Part shown: in pieces, positions 56,961 to 64,000 of the stretch
Position numbering within the stretch: the first letter of the stretch is position 1
Layout: each line of letters starts with the position of its first letter
Assembly (NCBI GenBank): GCA_937887565.1
Contig: CALABS010000040.1
Span: 62,001-126,000, forward strand
Length of the DNA stretch: 64,000 nucleotides
Source: an uncultured Rhodospirillaceae bacterium
Lineage (GTDB): Bacteria > Pseudomonadota > Alphaproteobacteria > Rhodospirillales > Magnetospirillaceae
Reading direction: 5' to 3'
Translations under genes and position numbers: made by a program
Notes under the pieces: model-generated
What the model was told of the DNA's origin: nothing
What the model saw: the letters and a program-made list of their open reading frames with translations, nothing else
Databases searched by the model: none

Positions 56961-58013
56961 GTGGCGGAAAAACCCCTGCGGCCGGGCTGGACCACGGGGG
57001 CCTGCGCCGCCGCCGCCGCCAAGGCCGCCTTCGTCGCGCTGCATTCCGGCCGCTTTCCCGACCCGGTGACCATCCGCCTGCCGCGCGGGCGGACCCCGTC
57101 CTTCGCCCTGGCCCGCACCGGCCGGAGCGGCGGCAAGGCCACCGCCGGCATCATCAAGGATGCCGGCGACGATCCCGACGTCACCCACGGCGCCATGATC
57201 CTGGCCACCGTCGCGCCGGCGCCGCCCGGCACCGGCATCGCCTTCCGCGCCGGCCCCGGTGTCGGCACCGTCACCCTTCCCGGCCTGCCGCTGGCGGTGG
57301 GCGAGCCGGCCATCAATCCCGGCCCGCGCGCCCAGATCGCCGACAACATCGCCGACGCTGCGGCGGAACTGGGCGTGACGGTCGACGTCGTGGTGACGAT
57401 CTCCGTCCCCAATGGCGAGGCGCTGGCGGGCAGGACCATGAACGCGCGGCTCGGCATCCTCGGCGGGCTGTCGGTGCTGGGCACCACCGGGGTAGTGGTG
57501 CCCTATTCCTGCTCGGCCTGGGTGCATTCCATCCATCGCGGCGTCGACGTCGCCGCCGCGCTGGGCATCTGCCATCTGGGCGCCAGCACCGGCAAGACCT
57601 CGGAGGCGGCGCTGCAGCGCGAGCTGACCCTGCCCGACCAGGCGCTGATCGACATGGGCGACATGGCCGGCGCCCTGCTCAAATACCTGCGCGCCCGCCC
57701 GCCCCGCAAGCTGACCCTGTGCGGCGGCTTCGCCAAGCTGGCCAAGCTGGCGGCCGGGGCGATGGATCTGCACAGCAAGGCGTCGGCCGTCGACATCGCC
57801 CGGCTGGCGGCGCTGTTGCCCGCCGAGCTGCGCGCCGAGGGCCGCGCCTGCTCGTCCGCCGCCCAGGTGCTGGCCCTGGGCGAGGCGGCCGGCATCGGCG
57901 ACGCGGTGGCGAAGGGCGCCCGCGAGACCTGCCTCGCGGTGCTGGCCGGCGGCACCGAGGTGGCGGTGATCGCCGTCGATCGCGCCGGCCGCGTGGTGGG
58001 AAGGGCCGGATGA
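56961..58013 (+). CDS. cbiD: Cobalt-precorrin-5B C1-methyltransferase CbiD
   Basis: 350 residues with the CbiD start RPGWTTGACAAAAAKAAF and ATVAPAPPGTGIAF, LGVTVDVVVTISVPNGEAL. It methylates C1 of cobalt-precorrin-5B and belongs to the anaerobic (early cobalt) route. A GTG at 56961 is used. It overlaps cobK by 4 nt. Confidence 0.94.
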   Translation: MAEKPLRPGWTTGACAAAAAKAAFVALHSGRFPDPVTIRLPRGRTPSFALARTGRSGGKATAGIIKDAGDDPDVTHGAMILATVAPAPPGTGIAFRAGPGVGTVTLPGLPLAVGEPAINPGPRAQIADNIADAAAELGVTVDVVVTISVPNGEALAGRTMNARLGILGGLSVLGTTGVVVPYSCSAWVHSIHRGVDVAAALGICHLGASTGKTSEAALQRELTLPDQALIDMGDMAGALLKYLRARPPRKLTLCGGFAKLAKLAAGAMDLHSKASAVDIARLAALLPAELRAEGRACSSAAQVLALGEAAGIGDAVAKGARETCLAVLAGGTEVAVIAVDRAGRVVGRAG

Positions 58014-58741
58014 GGACCCTGATCCTCGGCGGCACCGGCGAGGCCGCCGCCCTGGCGCGGGCGCTGGCGGGGCGCGACGTGGTCACCTCGCTGGCCGGGC
58101 GCACCGCCGCCATGCCCGACCTGCCCGGCCGGGTGCGGATCGGCGGGTTCGGCGGCGCGGCGGGCCTGGAAGCCTTCCTGCGGGCCGAGGGCATCGGCGC
58201 GGTGGTCGACGCCACCCATCCGTTCGCCGCCCGCATCTCCGCCCATGCCGCCGAGGCCTGCGCCGCCCTGGCCGTGCCCCGGCTGGTGCTGGCGCGGCCG
58301 GCCTGGGAGAAGGCGCCCGGCGATACCTGGGTCGAGGTGGACACCATGGCCGAGGCCGCCGCCGCCCTGCCCGCCCTCGGCCGTCGTGTCTTCCTCACCG
58401 TCGGCAGCCAGGAGGCCGCCTTCGCCGCCGTCACGGGGGTGCATTTCGTGGTGCGGCTGATCGCGCCGGGCTCGCCGCCGCTGGCGGATTGCACCGTGGT
58501 GACCGGGCGCGGTCCCTTCACCGAGGCCGGCGAGGCGGCGCTGCTGCGCGTGCATCGCATCGACGTGGTGGTCAGCAAGGCCTCGGGCGGGGCCGCCACC
58601 TATCCCAAGATCGCCGCCGCCCGCGCCCTCGGCATCCCGGTGCTGATGATCCGCCGCCCGCCGCCGCCGCCGGGACCGGCGGTGTCCAGTCTCGTCGACG
58701 CGGTGGCGTGGGTCGAGGGGGTCACTCCTTCCCCGGCCTGA
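58010..58741 (+). CDS. cobK: Precorrin-6A reductase CobK/CbiJ
   Basis: 243 residues. The NADPH-binding start is LILGGTGEAAALARAL, and VVDATHPFAARISAHAAEAC and SKASGGAATYPKIAAARALGIPVLMI match CobK. It reduces precorrin-6A or its cobalt form. It overlaps the convergent cobM gene by 20 bp. Confidence 0.93.
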   Translation: MRTLILGGTGEAAALARALAGRDVVTSLAGRTAAMPDLPGRVRIGGFGGAAGLEAFLRAEGIGAVVDATHPFAARISAHAAEACAALAVPRLVLARPAWEKAPGDTWVEVDTMAEAAAALPALGRRVFLTVGSQEAAFAAVTGVHFVVRLIAPGSPPLADCTVVTGRGPFTEAGEAALLRVHRIDVVVSKASGGAATYPKIAAARALGIPVLMIRRPPPPPGPAVSSLVDAVAWVEGVTPSPA

Positions 58742-59483
58742 GCACGTGGGTGTGGTCGGCGGCATAGAGGCGGGAATCGGTGAACTCGGCCCCGCCGAAC
58801 ACCCGTCCCACCAGGATCAGCGCGGTGCGGGTGAAGCCGGCCGCCTTCACCTTGTCGCGGATGTCGGCCAGGGTGCCGCGCACGAAGGCCTGGTCCGGCC
58901 ACGACACCCGGTAGGCCACCACCACCGGGCAATCGGCACCGTAGAGCGGCGCCAGCTCCTTGACCACGTTGGCCAGATTGTTGACCGAGAGGTGAATGGC
59001 CAAGGTGGCGCCGCTCTGGCCGAGGGTGGCGAGATCCTCGCCCGCGGGCATGGCCGAGCTGCGCATGGCGGTGCGCGTCACGATCACCGTCTGCGACACG
59101 TCGGGCAGGGTCAGTTCGGTGGACAGGGCGGCGGCGGCGGCGGCGAAGGCCGGCACGCCGGGGGTGACGTCGTAGGGAATCCCCAGGGCGTCCAGCCGCC
59201 GCATCTGCTCGGCGGTGGCGCCATAGATGGAGGGATCGCCGGAATGCACACGCGCCACGTCGCGGCCCGCCGCGTGGGCGGCCGCCATCTCGGCGACGAT
59301 CTCGTCGAGATGCATGGGCGCGGTGTCCAGCACGCGGGCGCCGGGGGCGGCCTCGGCGACGATCTCGGGCGGCACCAGCGATCCGGCATACAGCACCACC
59401 GGGCAGCGGCGGACGAGGGCGAGGCCGCGGACGGTGATGAGGTCGGGGGCGCCGGGGCCGGCGCCGATGAAATGAACGGTCAT
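58722..59483 (-). CDS. cobM: Precorrin-4 C11-methyltransferase CobM/CbiF
   Basis: 253 residues. The uroporphyrin-type methyltransferase motifs are FIGAGPGAPDLITVRG, the loop VHSGDPSIYGATAEQM and a C-terminal GRVFGGAEF. It methylates C11 of precorrin-4. It is convergent with cobK. Confidence 0.95.
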   Translation of the reverse strand: MTVHFIGAGPGAPDLITVRGLALVRRCPVVLYAGSLVPPEIVAEAAPGARVLDTAPMHLDEIVAEMAAAHAAGRDVARVHSGDPSIYGATAEQMRRLDALGIPYDVTPGVPAFAAAAAALSTELTLPDVSQTVIVTRTAMRSSAMPAGEDLATLGQSGATLAIHLSVNNLANVVKELAPLYGADCPVVVAYRVSWPDQAFVRGTLADIRDKVKAAGFTRTALILVGRVFGGAEFTDSRLYAADHTHVLRPGKE

Positions 59484-59627
59484 GATGGCCGGATCGTTGC
59501 GGGCGGGGCGGCCACCATAGCCGGCCAAGGCGGCGGGAGCCAGCCCCCCCGTACCCGTTTGCGGCGGGAACAATGGCTGGGGACCCGGCATTTGCACAGG
59601 CGGAACCCAACCGATGCGAGGCCCCCC

Positions 59628-60023
59628 ATGCGCTCCGTCCTTCCGGCCCTCCTGGTGGCCTTCGGCCTGGCCCTGGCGGCGCCCGCCGCCATGGCCGCCG
59701 CCGAGGAACCGCCGGCGCCGTCCGCGGCGCTGGACCCCATGCCCGACGACCGCGAACTGGTGGATTTCGTGTCGGCCTTCGTGCGGCTGATGGGCGTCCA
59801 GCACGGCTACATGATGCTGATCAGCCAGGAGCCCGACCCCATGCGGGTCGAGGAACTGAAGGTCCGGGCGGTCGAGGACATGGAGGAGGCCATCCGGCAC
59901 GACGGCATGAGCGTCGACCGCTACAATTCCATCGCGCTGGCCATCCGCGAGGATACGGCCCTGCAGGGGCGCGTCGAGGGCATCATCGAGCAGATGGCCT
60001 CGGACCCGTCGGCCGAGGAATAA
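59628..60023 (+). CDS. DUF4168 secreted protein
   Basis: 131 residues with a signal peptide (cleavage after AMA near residue 24). The mature helical core VDFVSAFVRLMGVQHGYM and GMSVDRYNSIALAIRED fits DUF4168. The function of this family is unknown. It begins a run of three small genes on this strand. Confidence 0.75.
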   Translation: MRSVLPALLVAFGLALAAPAAMAAAEEPPAPSAALDPMPDDRELVDFVSAFVRLMGVQHGYMMLISQEPDPMRVEELKVRAVEDMEEAIRHDGMSVDRYNSIALAIREDTALQGRVEGIIEQMASDPSAEE

Positions 60024-60037
60024 AGGGAGACACCGCC

Positions 60038-60352
60038 ATGCGGATCGCCGTCGCCGTCCTCGCCGCCGCCCTGGCGCCCGCCGCCGCCGCCGCCCAGGAC
60101 CAGCAGCAGGCCATGACCCCCGGCGCCGGCGCCAGCGGCCCGCCGGTCTACGAGATCGTCGCCGCCGACCGCGAGACGGCGTGGCGGATCAACCGGGTCA
60201 CCGGCGAGGTGACGATCTGCCGCATCGACACCACCGGCGGCCTGGACAGCGTGCGCGCCCGCTGCTCCCCGGCGGCCATGGCCCAGGGGGCGGGCACCGA
60301 GCAGTCGATGACGCCGCCCGCCGCCGCTCCCGCCGGGAGTGGTCCGCCATGA
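60038..60352 (+). CDS. Small secreted hypothetical protein
   Basis: 104 residues with a signal peptide (cleavage after AAAQ, residue 19) and the sequence YEIVAADRETAWRINRVTGEVTICRID in the middle, flanked by Pro/Ala/Gln-rich ends. Two Cys may pair. AAAGGGAG lies 8 nt before the ATG. No family was recognised. It overlaps the next gene by 4 nt. Confidence 0.65.
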   Translation: MRIAVAVLAAALAPAAAAAQDQQQAMTPGAGASGPPVYEIVAADRETAWRINRVTGEVTICRIDTTGGLDSVRARCSPAAMAQGAGTEQSMTPPAAAPAGSGPP

Positions 60353-60561
60353 CCGCCAGCCGGCCGCCGCCGCCGCCATCGCGGCCGGTGGGCGAGGACG
60401 ACCTGCTGGCCTATGTGGACGGCCGGCTGCAAGACGCCCGGCGGCGCGAGGTCGAACGTCACCTGCTGTCCCACCCCGCCGACGCCGTGCGGGTGGCGGC
60501 CGACTTGGCCATCCAGGAGGGCCTGCGGCGATTGTTCAGATCGCCACCACCAGCGGGGTGA
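60349..60561 (+). CDS. Short anti-sigma-factor-like protein
   Basis: 70 residues. EDDLLAYVDGRLQDARRREVERHL resembles the N-terminal part of ECF anti-sigma factors (RsiW type), but the zinc-binding His-x3-Cys-x2-Cys is absent (only HLLSHP remains). No membrane segment follows. Its role is uncertain; it might be a degenerate or soluble anti-sigma factor. It overlaps the convergent phosphoesterase gene by 26 bp. Confidence 0.55.
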   Translation: MTASRPPPPPSRPVGEDDLLAYVDGRLQDARRREVERHLLSHPADAVRVAADLAIQEGLRRLFRSPPPAG

Positions 60562-61291
60562 AGTCCTCGTTCTCGGGGGTGCCGCGCTGGCGGGTGACGA
60601 CGCGGGTGCGGCCGATGGCGTGATCGCAGTCCCAATGGGTATGGCCGTGCACCCACAGCAGCGGCTGGCGGGCGGCGATCAGCCCGTCGAGCCCGGTCAC
60701 AGAGGCGGTGGTCGGCACATGCTCGGGCCGCCGCGCCTTCAGGCTGGCGGCGGTGGGGCAGTGGTGGGTGACCACGATGGTGTCGCCGCCGAACTCCTCG
60801 GCCAAGGCGCGGTCCAGGAAGGCGACGCTGGCGCGGTTCCAGGCCAGCACCTGGGCGGCGGTCAGGGTGCGGCCGTCCGAGCCGCGCCCGTTCCTGTAAT
60901 CGGGCATCTTCTCCTGGGCGAGGCGCATGGCGGCGTCGGGGTCGCCCTCGAGGGCGTAGTCGGTCCACAGGGTGGCGCCCAGCACCCGCAGGCGGCGGTC
61001 GCCGAAGACGAACTCGGCCTGCTGGTCCTGCAGGAAGGTCAGGCCCGGCACCCCGGCGGCGAGGCGGCGCAGCTCGGCGATGGGGTCGGTCCCCTCGCCC
61101 CAATGCCAGTGCTCGCGGTTGCCGGCCACGTAGGCGCAGGCTTGGCCGCGCAGGTGGTCGGCGATCCAGCGCACCCCCTCGGGGCCCCAGCCGATGTCCC
61201 CGGCCAGCAGCCACAGGTCGGCCTCGACGGCGGGGGAATGAAAGGGACCCTTCTCGACGTGAAGGTCGCTCATGATGGCCAGACGGATCAT
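60536..61291 (-). CDS. Calcineurin-like metallophosphoesterase
   Basis: 251 residues. Metal-binding motifs are IMSDLHVEKG, LLAGDIGWG, AGNREHWHW (GNHE-like) and WVHGHTHWD. It hydrolyses a phosphoester; substrate unknown. It starts 48 bp after the end of ccmB on the same strand. Confidence 0.85.
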   Translation of the reverse strand: MIRLAIMSDLHVEKGPFHSPAVEADLWLLAGDIGWGPEGVRWIADHLRGQACAYVAGNREHWHWGEGTDPIAELRRLAAGVPGLTFLQDQQAEFVFGDRRLRVLGATLWTDYALEGDPDAAMRLAQEKMPDYRNGRGSDGRTLTAAQVLAWNRASVAFLDRALAEEFGGDTIVVTHHCPTAASLKARRPEHVPTTASVTGLDGLIAARQPLLWVHGHTHWDCDHAIGRTRVVTRQRGTPENEDFTPLVVAI

Positions 61292-61339
61292 GGCCGGCGT
61301 ATTAGCACATGCTCATACGCCGCGTCCAGCGCGACGGCC

Positions 61340-62005
61340 CTACTCCAGGGCCTGCCGCAACCCGGCCGCCGCCGCCCACGGCGCCAGCGGCAGCGCGCCG
61401 GCCAGGATTCCGGCCAGGATCATCAGATGCGGCTTGGCCGACAGCCCCTGCACCGAGGCGTCGATGGCGCCGACCGCGAAGATCAGCACCGGCACGTAGA
61501 GCGGCAGGATCAGCAGCGACAGCAGCACGCCGCCGCGCCGGGCCCCCAGCACCAGGGCGGCGCCGATGGCGCCGATCAGCGACAGCACCGGCGTGCCCAG
61601 CGCCATGGCAGCCAACAGGGTGCCGAAACCGTCGGCGTTCATGTGCAGCAGAACCGCCAGGACGGGGGCGGCCACCATCAGCGGCAGGCCGGTTGTCAGC
61701 CAGTGGGCCACCACCTTGGCGGCCACCACGATCTCCAGCGGCGTCGGCGTCAACACCAGCAGCTCCAGCGAGCCGTCCTCGTAATCGGCCTGGAACAGCC
61801 GGTCCAGCGACAGCATGGAGGCCAGGAGCGCGGTGACCATCAACACACCGGCCGCCACCCGCTCGAGGATGCCCGATTCGGGGCCGATGCCGAACGGGAA
61901 CAGCACCACGGTCAGGATGAAGAAGGTCACCACCATGATGCTGTCCGAGCCCTGGCGCAGGGCCAGGCGCAGGTCGCGGCGGATGATCTCGAAAAACCGC
62001 TTCAC
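61340..62005 (-). CDS. ccmB: Heme exporter membrane protein CcmB
   Basis: 221 residues, about six membrane segments. FQADYEDGSLELLVLTPTPLEIVVAAKVVAHWLTTGLPL is the conserved CcmB loop. With CcmA it supports release of holo-CcmE during cytochrome c maturation. GTG start overlaps ccmA by 4 nt. ccmC is not next to it. Confidence 0.94.
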   Translation of the reverse strand: MKRFFEIIRRDLRLALRQGSDSIMVVTFFILTVVLFPFGIGPESGILERVAAGVLMVTALLASMLSLDRLFQADYEDGSLELLVLTPTPLEIVVAAKVVAHWLTTGLPLMVAAPVLAVLLHMNADGFGTLLAAMALGTPVLSLIGAIGAALVLGARRGGVLLSLLILPLYVPVLIFAVGAIDASVQGLSAKPHLMILAGILAGALPLAPWAAAAGLRQALE

Positions 62006-62673
62006 GACTCGAGCTCCTCGTCCTCGGCCGGGGCGAAGCGGTCCAGATGCAGCTCGCGCGCCCCGGGCAGGTCGACGTCCAGATGGGTGGACAGCACGAT
62101 CATGCCGCCCTTGGCGCGGTGCTCGGCGAACACCGCCTCCAGCACCTTGATGGACTTGCGGTCCAGCGCCGTGGTGGGCTCGTCCAGCAGCCACAGCGGG
62201 CTGGGCGCCGCCAGCAGGCGGGCCAGGTTGGTGCGCCGCTTCTGGCCGGCCGACAGCATCTTGCCGGGAATGTCGCGCAGATGGCCGAGCCCGAACCGCT
62301 CCAGCGCCCCCTCGACGGCGCGGGCGGCGGTGGCGGCGTGGGGCTCGTGGACGCGGGCCCAGAAGCGCAGGTTCTCGGTGACGGTCAGCACCGGCTTGAT
62401 GGCGTCGTGGTGGCCGACATAATGGCTGCGCCCGGCATGGGCCTCGACGTCCTCGCCCACCGCCTGGCCGCGCCAGGCCAGATTTCCGGCCGCCGGCTTG
62501 AGCAGGCCGGCCATCACCCGGAGCAGGCTGGACTTGCCCGACCCGTTGGGTCCCAGCAGCACCAGGGCGTCGCCCTCGGACATCTGGAAGTCGAGGCCGG
62601 CGAACACCACCCGCCCCCCGCGCACGCAGGCGAGGCCGTGGCCGGAGAAACAGACGGAAGCATCGGCGGTCAT
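62002..62673 (-). CDS. ccmA: Heme exporter ATPase CcmA
   Basis: 223 residues. Walker A is LGPNGSGKSSLLRVMAGLL, the signature is LSAGQKRRTNLARLL and Walker B is LWLLDEPTTALD. It powers the CcmAB complex for c-type cytochrome biogenesis. The ATG at 62673 gives the normal length; upstream extension is unlikely. Confidence 0.95.
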   Translation of the reverse strand: MTADASVCFSGHGLACVRGGRVVFAGLDFQMSEGDALVLLGPNGSGKSSLLRVMAGLLKPAAGNLAWRGQAVGEDVEAHAGRSHYVGHHDAIKPVLTVTENLRFWARVHEPHAATAARAVEGALERFGLGHLRDIPGKMLSAGQKRRTNLARLLAAPSPLWLLDEPTTALDRKSIKVLEAVFAEHRAKGGMIVLSTHLDVDLPGARELHLDRFAPAEDEELES

Positions 62674-62718
62674 GGCCGAAGGGTATGGCAGAAAAGGCGG
62701 CGCTTGCCCACCGCCAAT

Positions 62719-62749
62719 CTCCCTCCCCCGGCTCCGCCGGGGGAGGGAG
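62719..62749. terminator. Perfect 14-bp GC hairpin between bolA and ccmA
   Basis: CTCCCTCCCCCGGC, loop TCC and GCCGGGGGAGGGAG form a perfect stem. No T run follows on either side, so it may be a REP-type repeat rather than a strict terminator. It fills the gap downstream of bolA. Confidence 0.55.
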
Positions 62750-62756
62750 CCGCTCG

Positions 62757-63023
62757 TCATTCGCCCGGCGCCAGGGTCCTCAGCGCCATGGCGTGGACGC
62801 GGCCGGCCAGTTCCTCGGCCAGCAGCGCGTTCACCATGCGGTGGCGCTCGACGCGGGACTTGCCGGCGAAGGCCTCCGACACGATCTCGATGGTGAAATG
62901 GCTCTCGCCCTCGGGATTGGCCCCGGCGTGGCCGGCATGGCGGTGGGAGTCGTCGACGACGGCGAGGCGGATGGGGTTCAGCCCCTCGGCCAGCTTGCGT
63001 TCGATGGCGGACCGGACCTTCAT
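62757..63023 (-). CDS. bolA: BolA family protein
   Basis: 88 residues. AIERKLAEGLNPIRLAVVDDSHRHAGHAG includes the conserved His that binds iron-sulfur clusters with glutaredoxin, and SRVERHRMVNALLAEELAGRVHAMAL is the BolA core. It helps iron-sulfur trafficking or iron regulation. AGGAGAAGGA lies before the ATG at 63023. Confidence 0.93.
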   Translation of the reverse strand: MKVRSAIERKLAEGLNPIRLAVVDDSHRHAGHAGANPEGESHFTIEIVSEAFAGKSRVERHRMVNALLAEELAGRVHAMALRTLAPGE

Positions 63024-63136
63024 TCCTTCTCCTGGCGTCAAATGGGTGTCCGTCGGAAGTGGTATGCGGGACGCGCCGCGTCAAGTGCGTCGTGCCGCCT
63101 TGCCAGCCGTGAGCCCAGCCATCATTATGACCGACC

Positions 63137-63709
63137 ATGAAGGCATCCAGCACCAAGCGTTCCTGGCACGTCGCCTACGACGACCCCGAGCCCGCCCGGG
63201 CGGCGAGGCGGTGCGACCATCCCGGCTGCACCCGCGAGGGCGAGTATCGGGCGCCGCGGTCGCGCGACCACCTGGACGACTACTACTGGTTCTGCCTCGA
63301 CCACGTGCGGGCCTACAACGCCGCCTGGGACTACTACAAGGGCATGAGCGCCGACCAGATCGAGGCCGAGATCCGCACCTCGACCACCTGGCAAAGGCCC
63401 ACCTGGCCGCTGGGGCAGAAGACCTCGAACCGCAAGTTCAACTTCGCCGTCAACGACCCCTTCGGCCTGTTCGACGACGAGCACGACGAGATCAAGCGGG
63501 CCAAGACCCGGCCGCCGACCCCCGAGGAGAAGGCCATGACGGTGCTGGGGTTGGAGGGACCGCTGACCCTGGCCGCGCTGAAGGCCCGCTACAAGGAACT
63601 GGTGAAGCTCCACCATCCCGACGCCAACAACGGCGACAAGGCCGCCGAGGAGCGCTTCAAGGACGTCAGCCAGGCCTACACCACCCTTCTCAACAGCCTG
63701 AACGCATGA
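63137..63709 (+). CDS. J-domain (DnaJ-like) protein beside cobS
   Basis: 190 residues. The N-terminal region has a Cys pair (RRCDHPGCTREG) and FCLDHVRAYNAAWDYY. The C-terminal J domain (about 130-190) contains the HPD motif in ELVKLHHPDANNG. It is a co-chaperone for a DnaK. The order bolA-DnaJ-cobS is conserved in alphaproteobacteria and it may assist the cobaltochelatase. Confidence 0.9.
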   Translation: MKASSTKRSWHVAYDDPEPARAARRCDHPGCTREGEYRAPRSRDHLDDYYWFCLDHVRAYNAAWDYYKGMSADQIEAEIRTSTTWQRPTWPLGQKTSNRKFNFAVNDPFGLFDDEHDEIKRAKTRPPTPEEKAMTVLGLEGPLTLAALKARYKELVKLHHPDANNGDKAAEERFKDVSQAYTTLLNSLNA

Positions 63710-63746
63710 GACGCCGGGGCCCACCCGGACACCCAAGGAACCCGAT

Positions 63747-64000
63747 ATGACCGCCAACGCCCAGACGCCCCCGCTCGCCTCGGACCATCCCATGGCCATG
63801 CCCGACACCGAAGTCTCGGTGCGCGAGGCCTTCGGCATCGACAGCGACATGAAGGTCCCCGCCTTCGGCCGCGGCAGCGAGCACGTCCCCGAGCTGGACC
63901 CCGCCTACCGCTTCGACCGCGACACCACGCTGGCCATCCTGGCCGGCTTCGCCTTCAACCGCCGCGTCATGGTCCAGGGCTATCACGGCACCGGCAAGTC
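63747..64000 (+). CDS. cobS: Cobaltochelatase subunit CobS (partial, runs off right edge)
   Basis: The visible 84 residues include the CobS N-terminus (VREAFGIDSDMKVPAFGRGSEHVPELD) and the start of the AAA+ Walker A GYHGTGK. CobS with CobN and CobT inserts cobalt into hydrogenobyrinate diamide in the aerobic route. It follows the J-domain gene by 37 bp and probably continues to cobT. Confidence 0.93.
   Translation, partial: MTANAQTPPLASDHPMAMPDTEVSVREAFGIDSDMKVPAFGRGSEHVPELDPAYRFDRDTTLAILAGFAFNRRVMVQGYHGTGK

Overview
The window is high-GC, densely packed DNA from an alphaproteobacterium. Gene content (ubiE-ubiB-coaBC-dut, pduO-etfB-etfA-hbd, bolA-DnaJ-cobS, ccmAB, many two-component genes) suggests a Rhodospirillales member such as Magnetospirillum, but no magnetosome gene is present and the genus is an inference. 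Nearly every base is coding and genes often overlap by 4 nt (ATGA/GTGA).

Layout. 1-3.1 kb holds two signalling genes (a Cache/HAMP sensor cut by the left edge and a hybrid kinase with an internal deletion), a hypothetical gene and an AT-richer stretch ending in a 30-bp copy of a tRNA-Leu 3' end; this looks like one edge of an integrated element. 3.1-7.1 kb carries glycan genes (TPR/OGT-like transferase, FkbM methyltransferase, UDP-glucuronate decarboxylase). 7.2-9.2 kb is an arsR-arsC-ACR3 operon with a palindromic operator. 9.3-16.6 kb contains small envelope proteins, ChaC, DUF2125, AbrB-type permease, NAD kinase, DsrE, MoeB, CysK and an Rrf2 regulator. 16.6-20.7 kb is dut-coaBC-ubiB-ubiE. 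21-31.8 kb has def-fmt, an EI24 membrane protein, a PfkB sugar/adenosine kinase, typA, gmhB, rsmB, htpX and a nuclease.

31.8-41.4 kb contains a DUF2478-DUF364 fusion divergent from moaA, a GT9 transferase, greB, two toxin-antitoxin modules, a 2-hydroxyacid dehydrogenase and a GT39/PAP2 lipid-modification pair. Two copies of a structured intergenic repeat lie at 31.8 and 38.0 kb. 41.4-48.7 kb is hbd-etfA-etfB-pduO, lptG, dapD, dapE and a frameshifted membrane protein gene. 48.7-60 kb has a CHASE/PAS hybrid kinase, a Ni/Co ECF transporter (nikKMLQO type) with a histidine-rich protein, pgi, and cobalamin genes cbiD, cobK and cobM. 60-64 kb has small secreted proteins, a phosphoesterase, ccmAB, bolA, a J-domain protein and the start of cobS.

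Themes: cobalt uptake feeds cobalamin synthesis (nik cluster, cbiD, cobK, cobM, pduO, cobS); envelope and LPS assembly (GT41, UXS, gmhB, GT9, lptG, GT39/PAP2); molybdenum cofactor (moaA, moeB, probably the DUF2478 fusion). The most unusual signal is the two-copy intergenic repeat: three successive hairpins in which five base pairs differ between copies and all five changes keep pairing.
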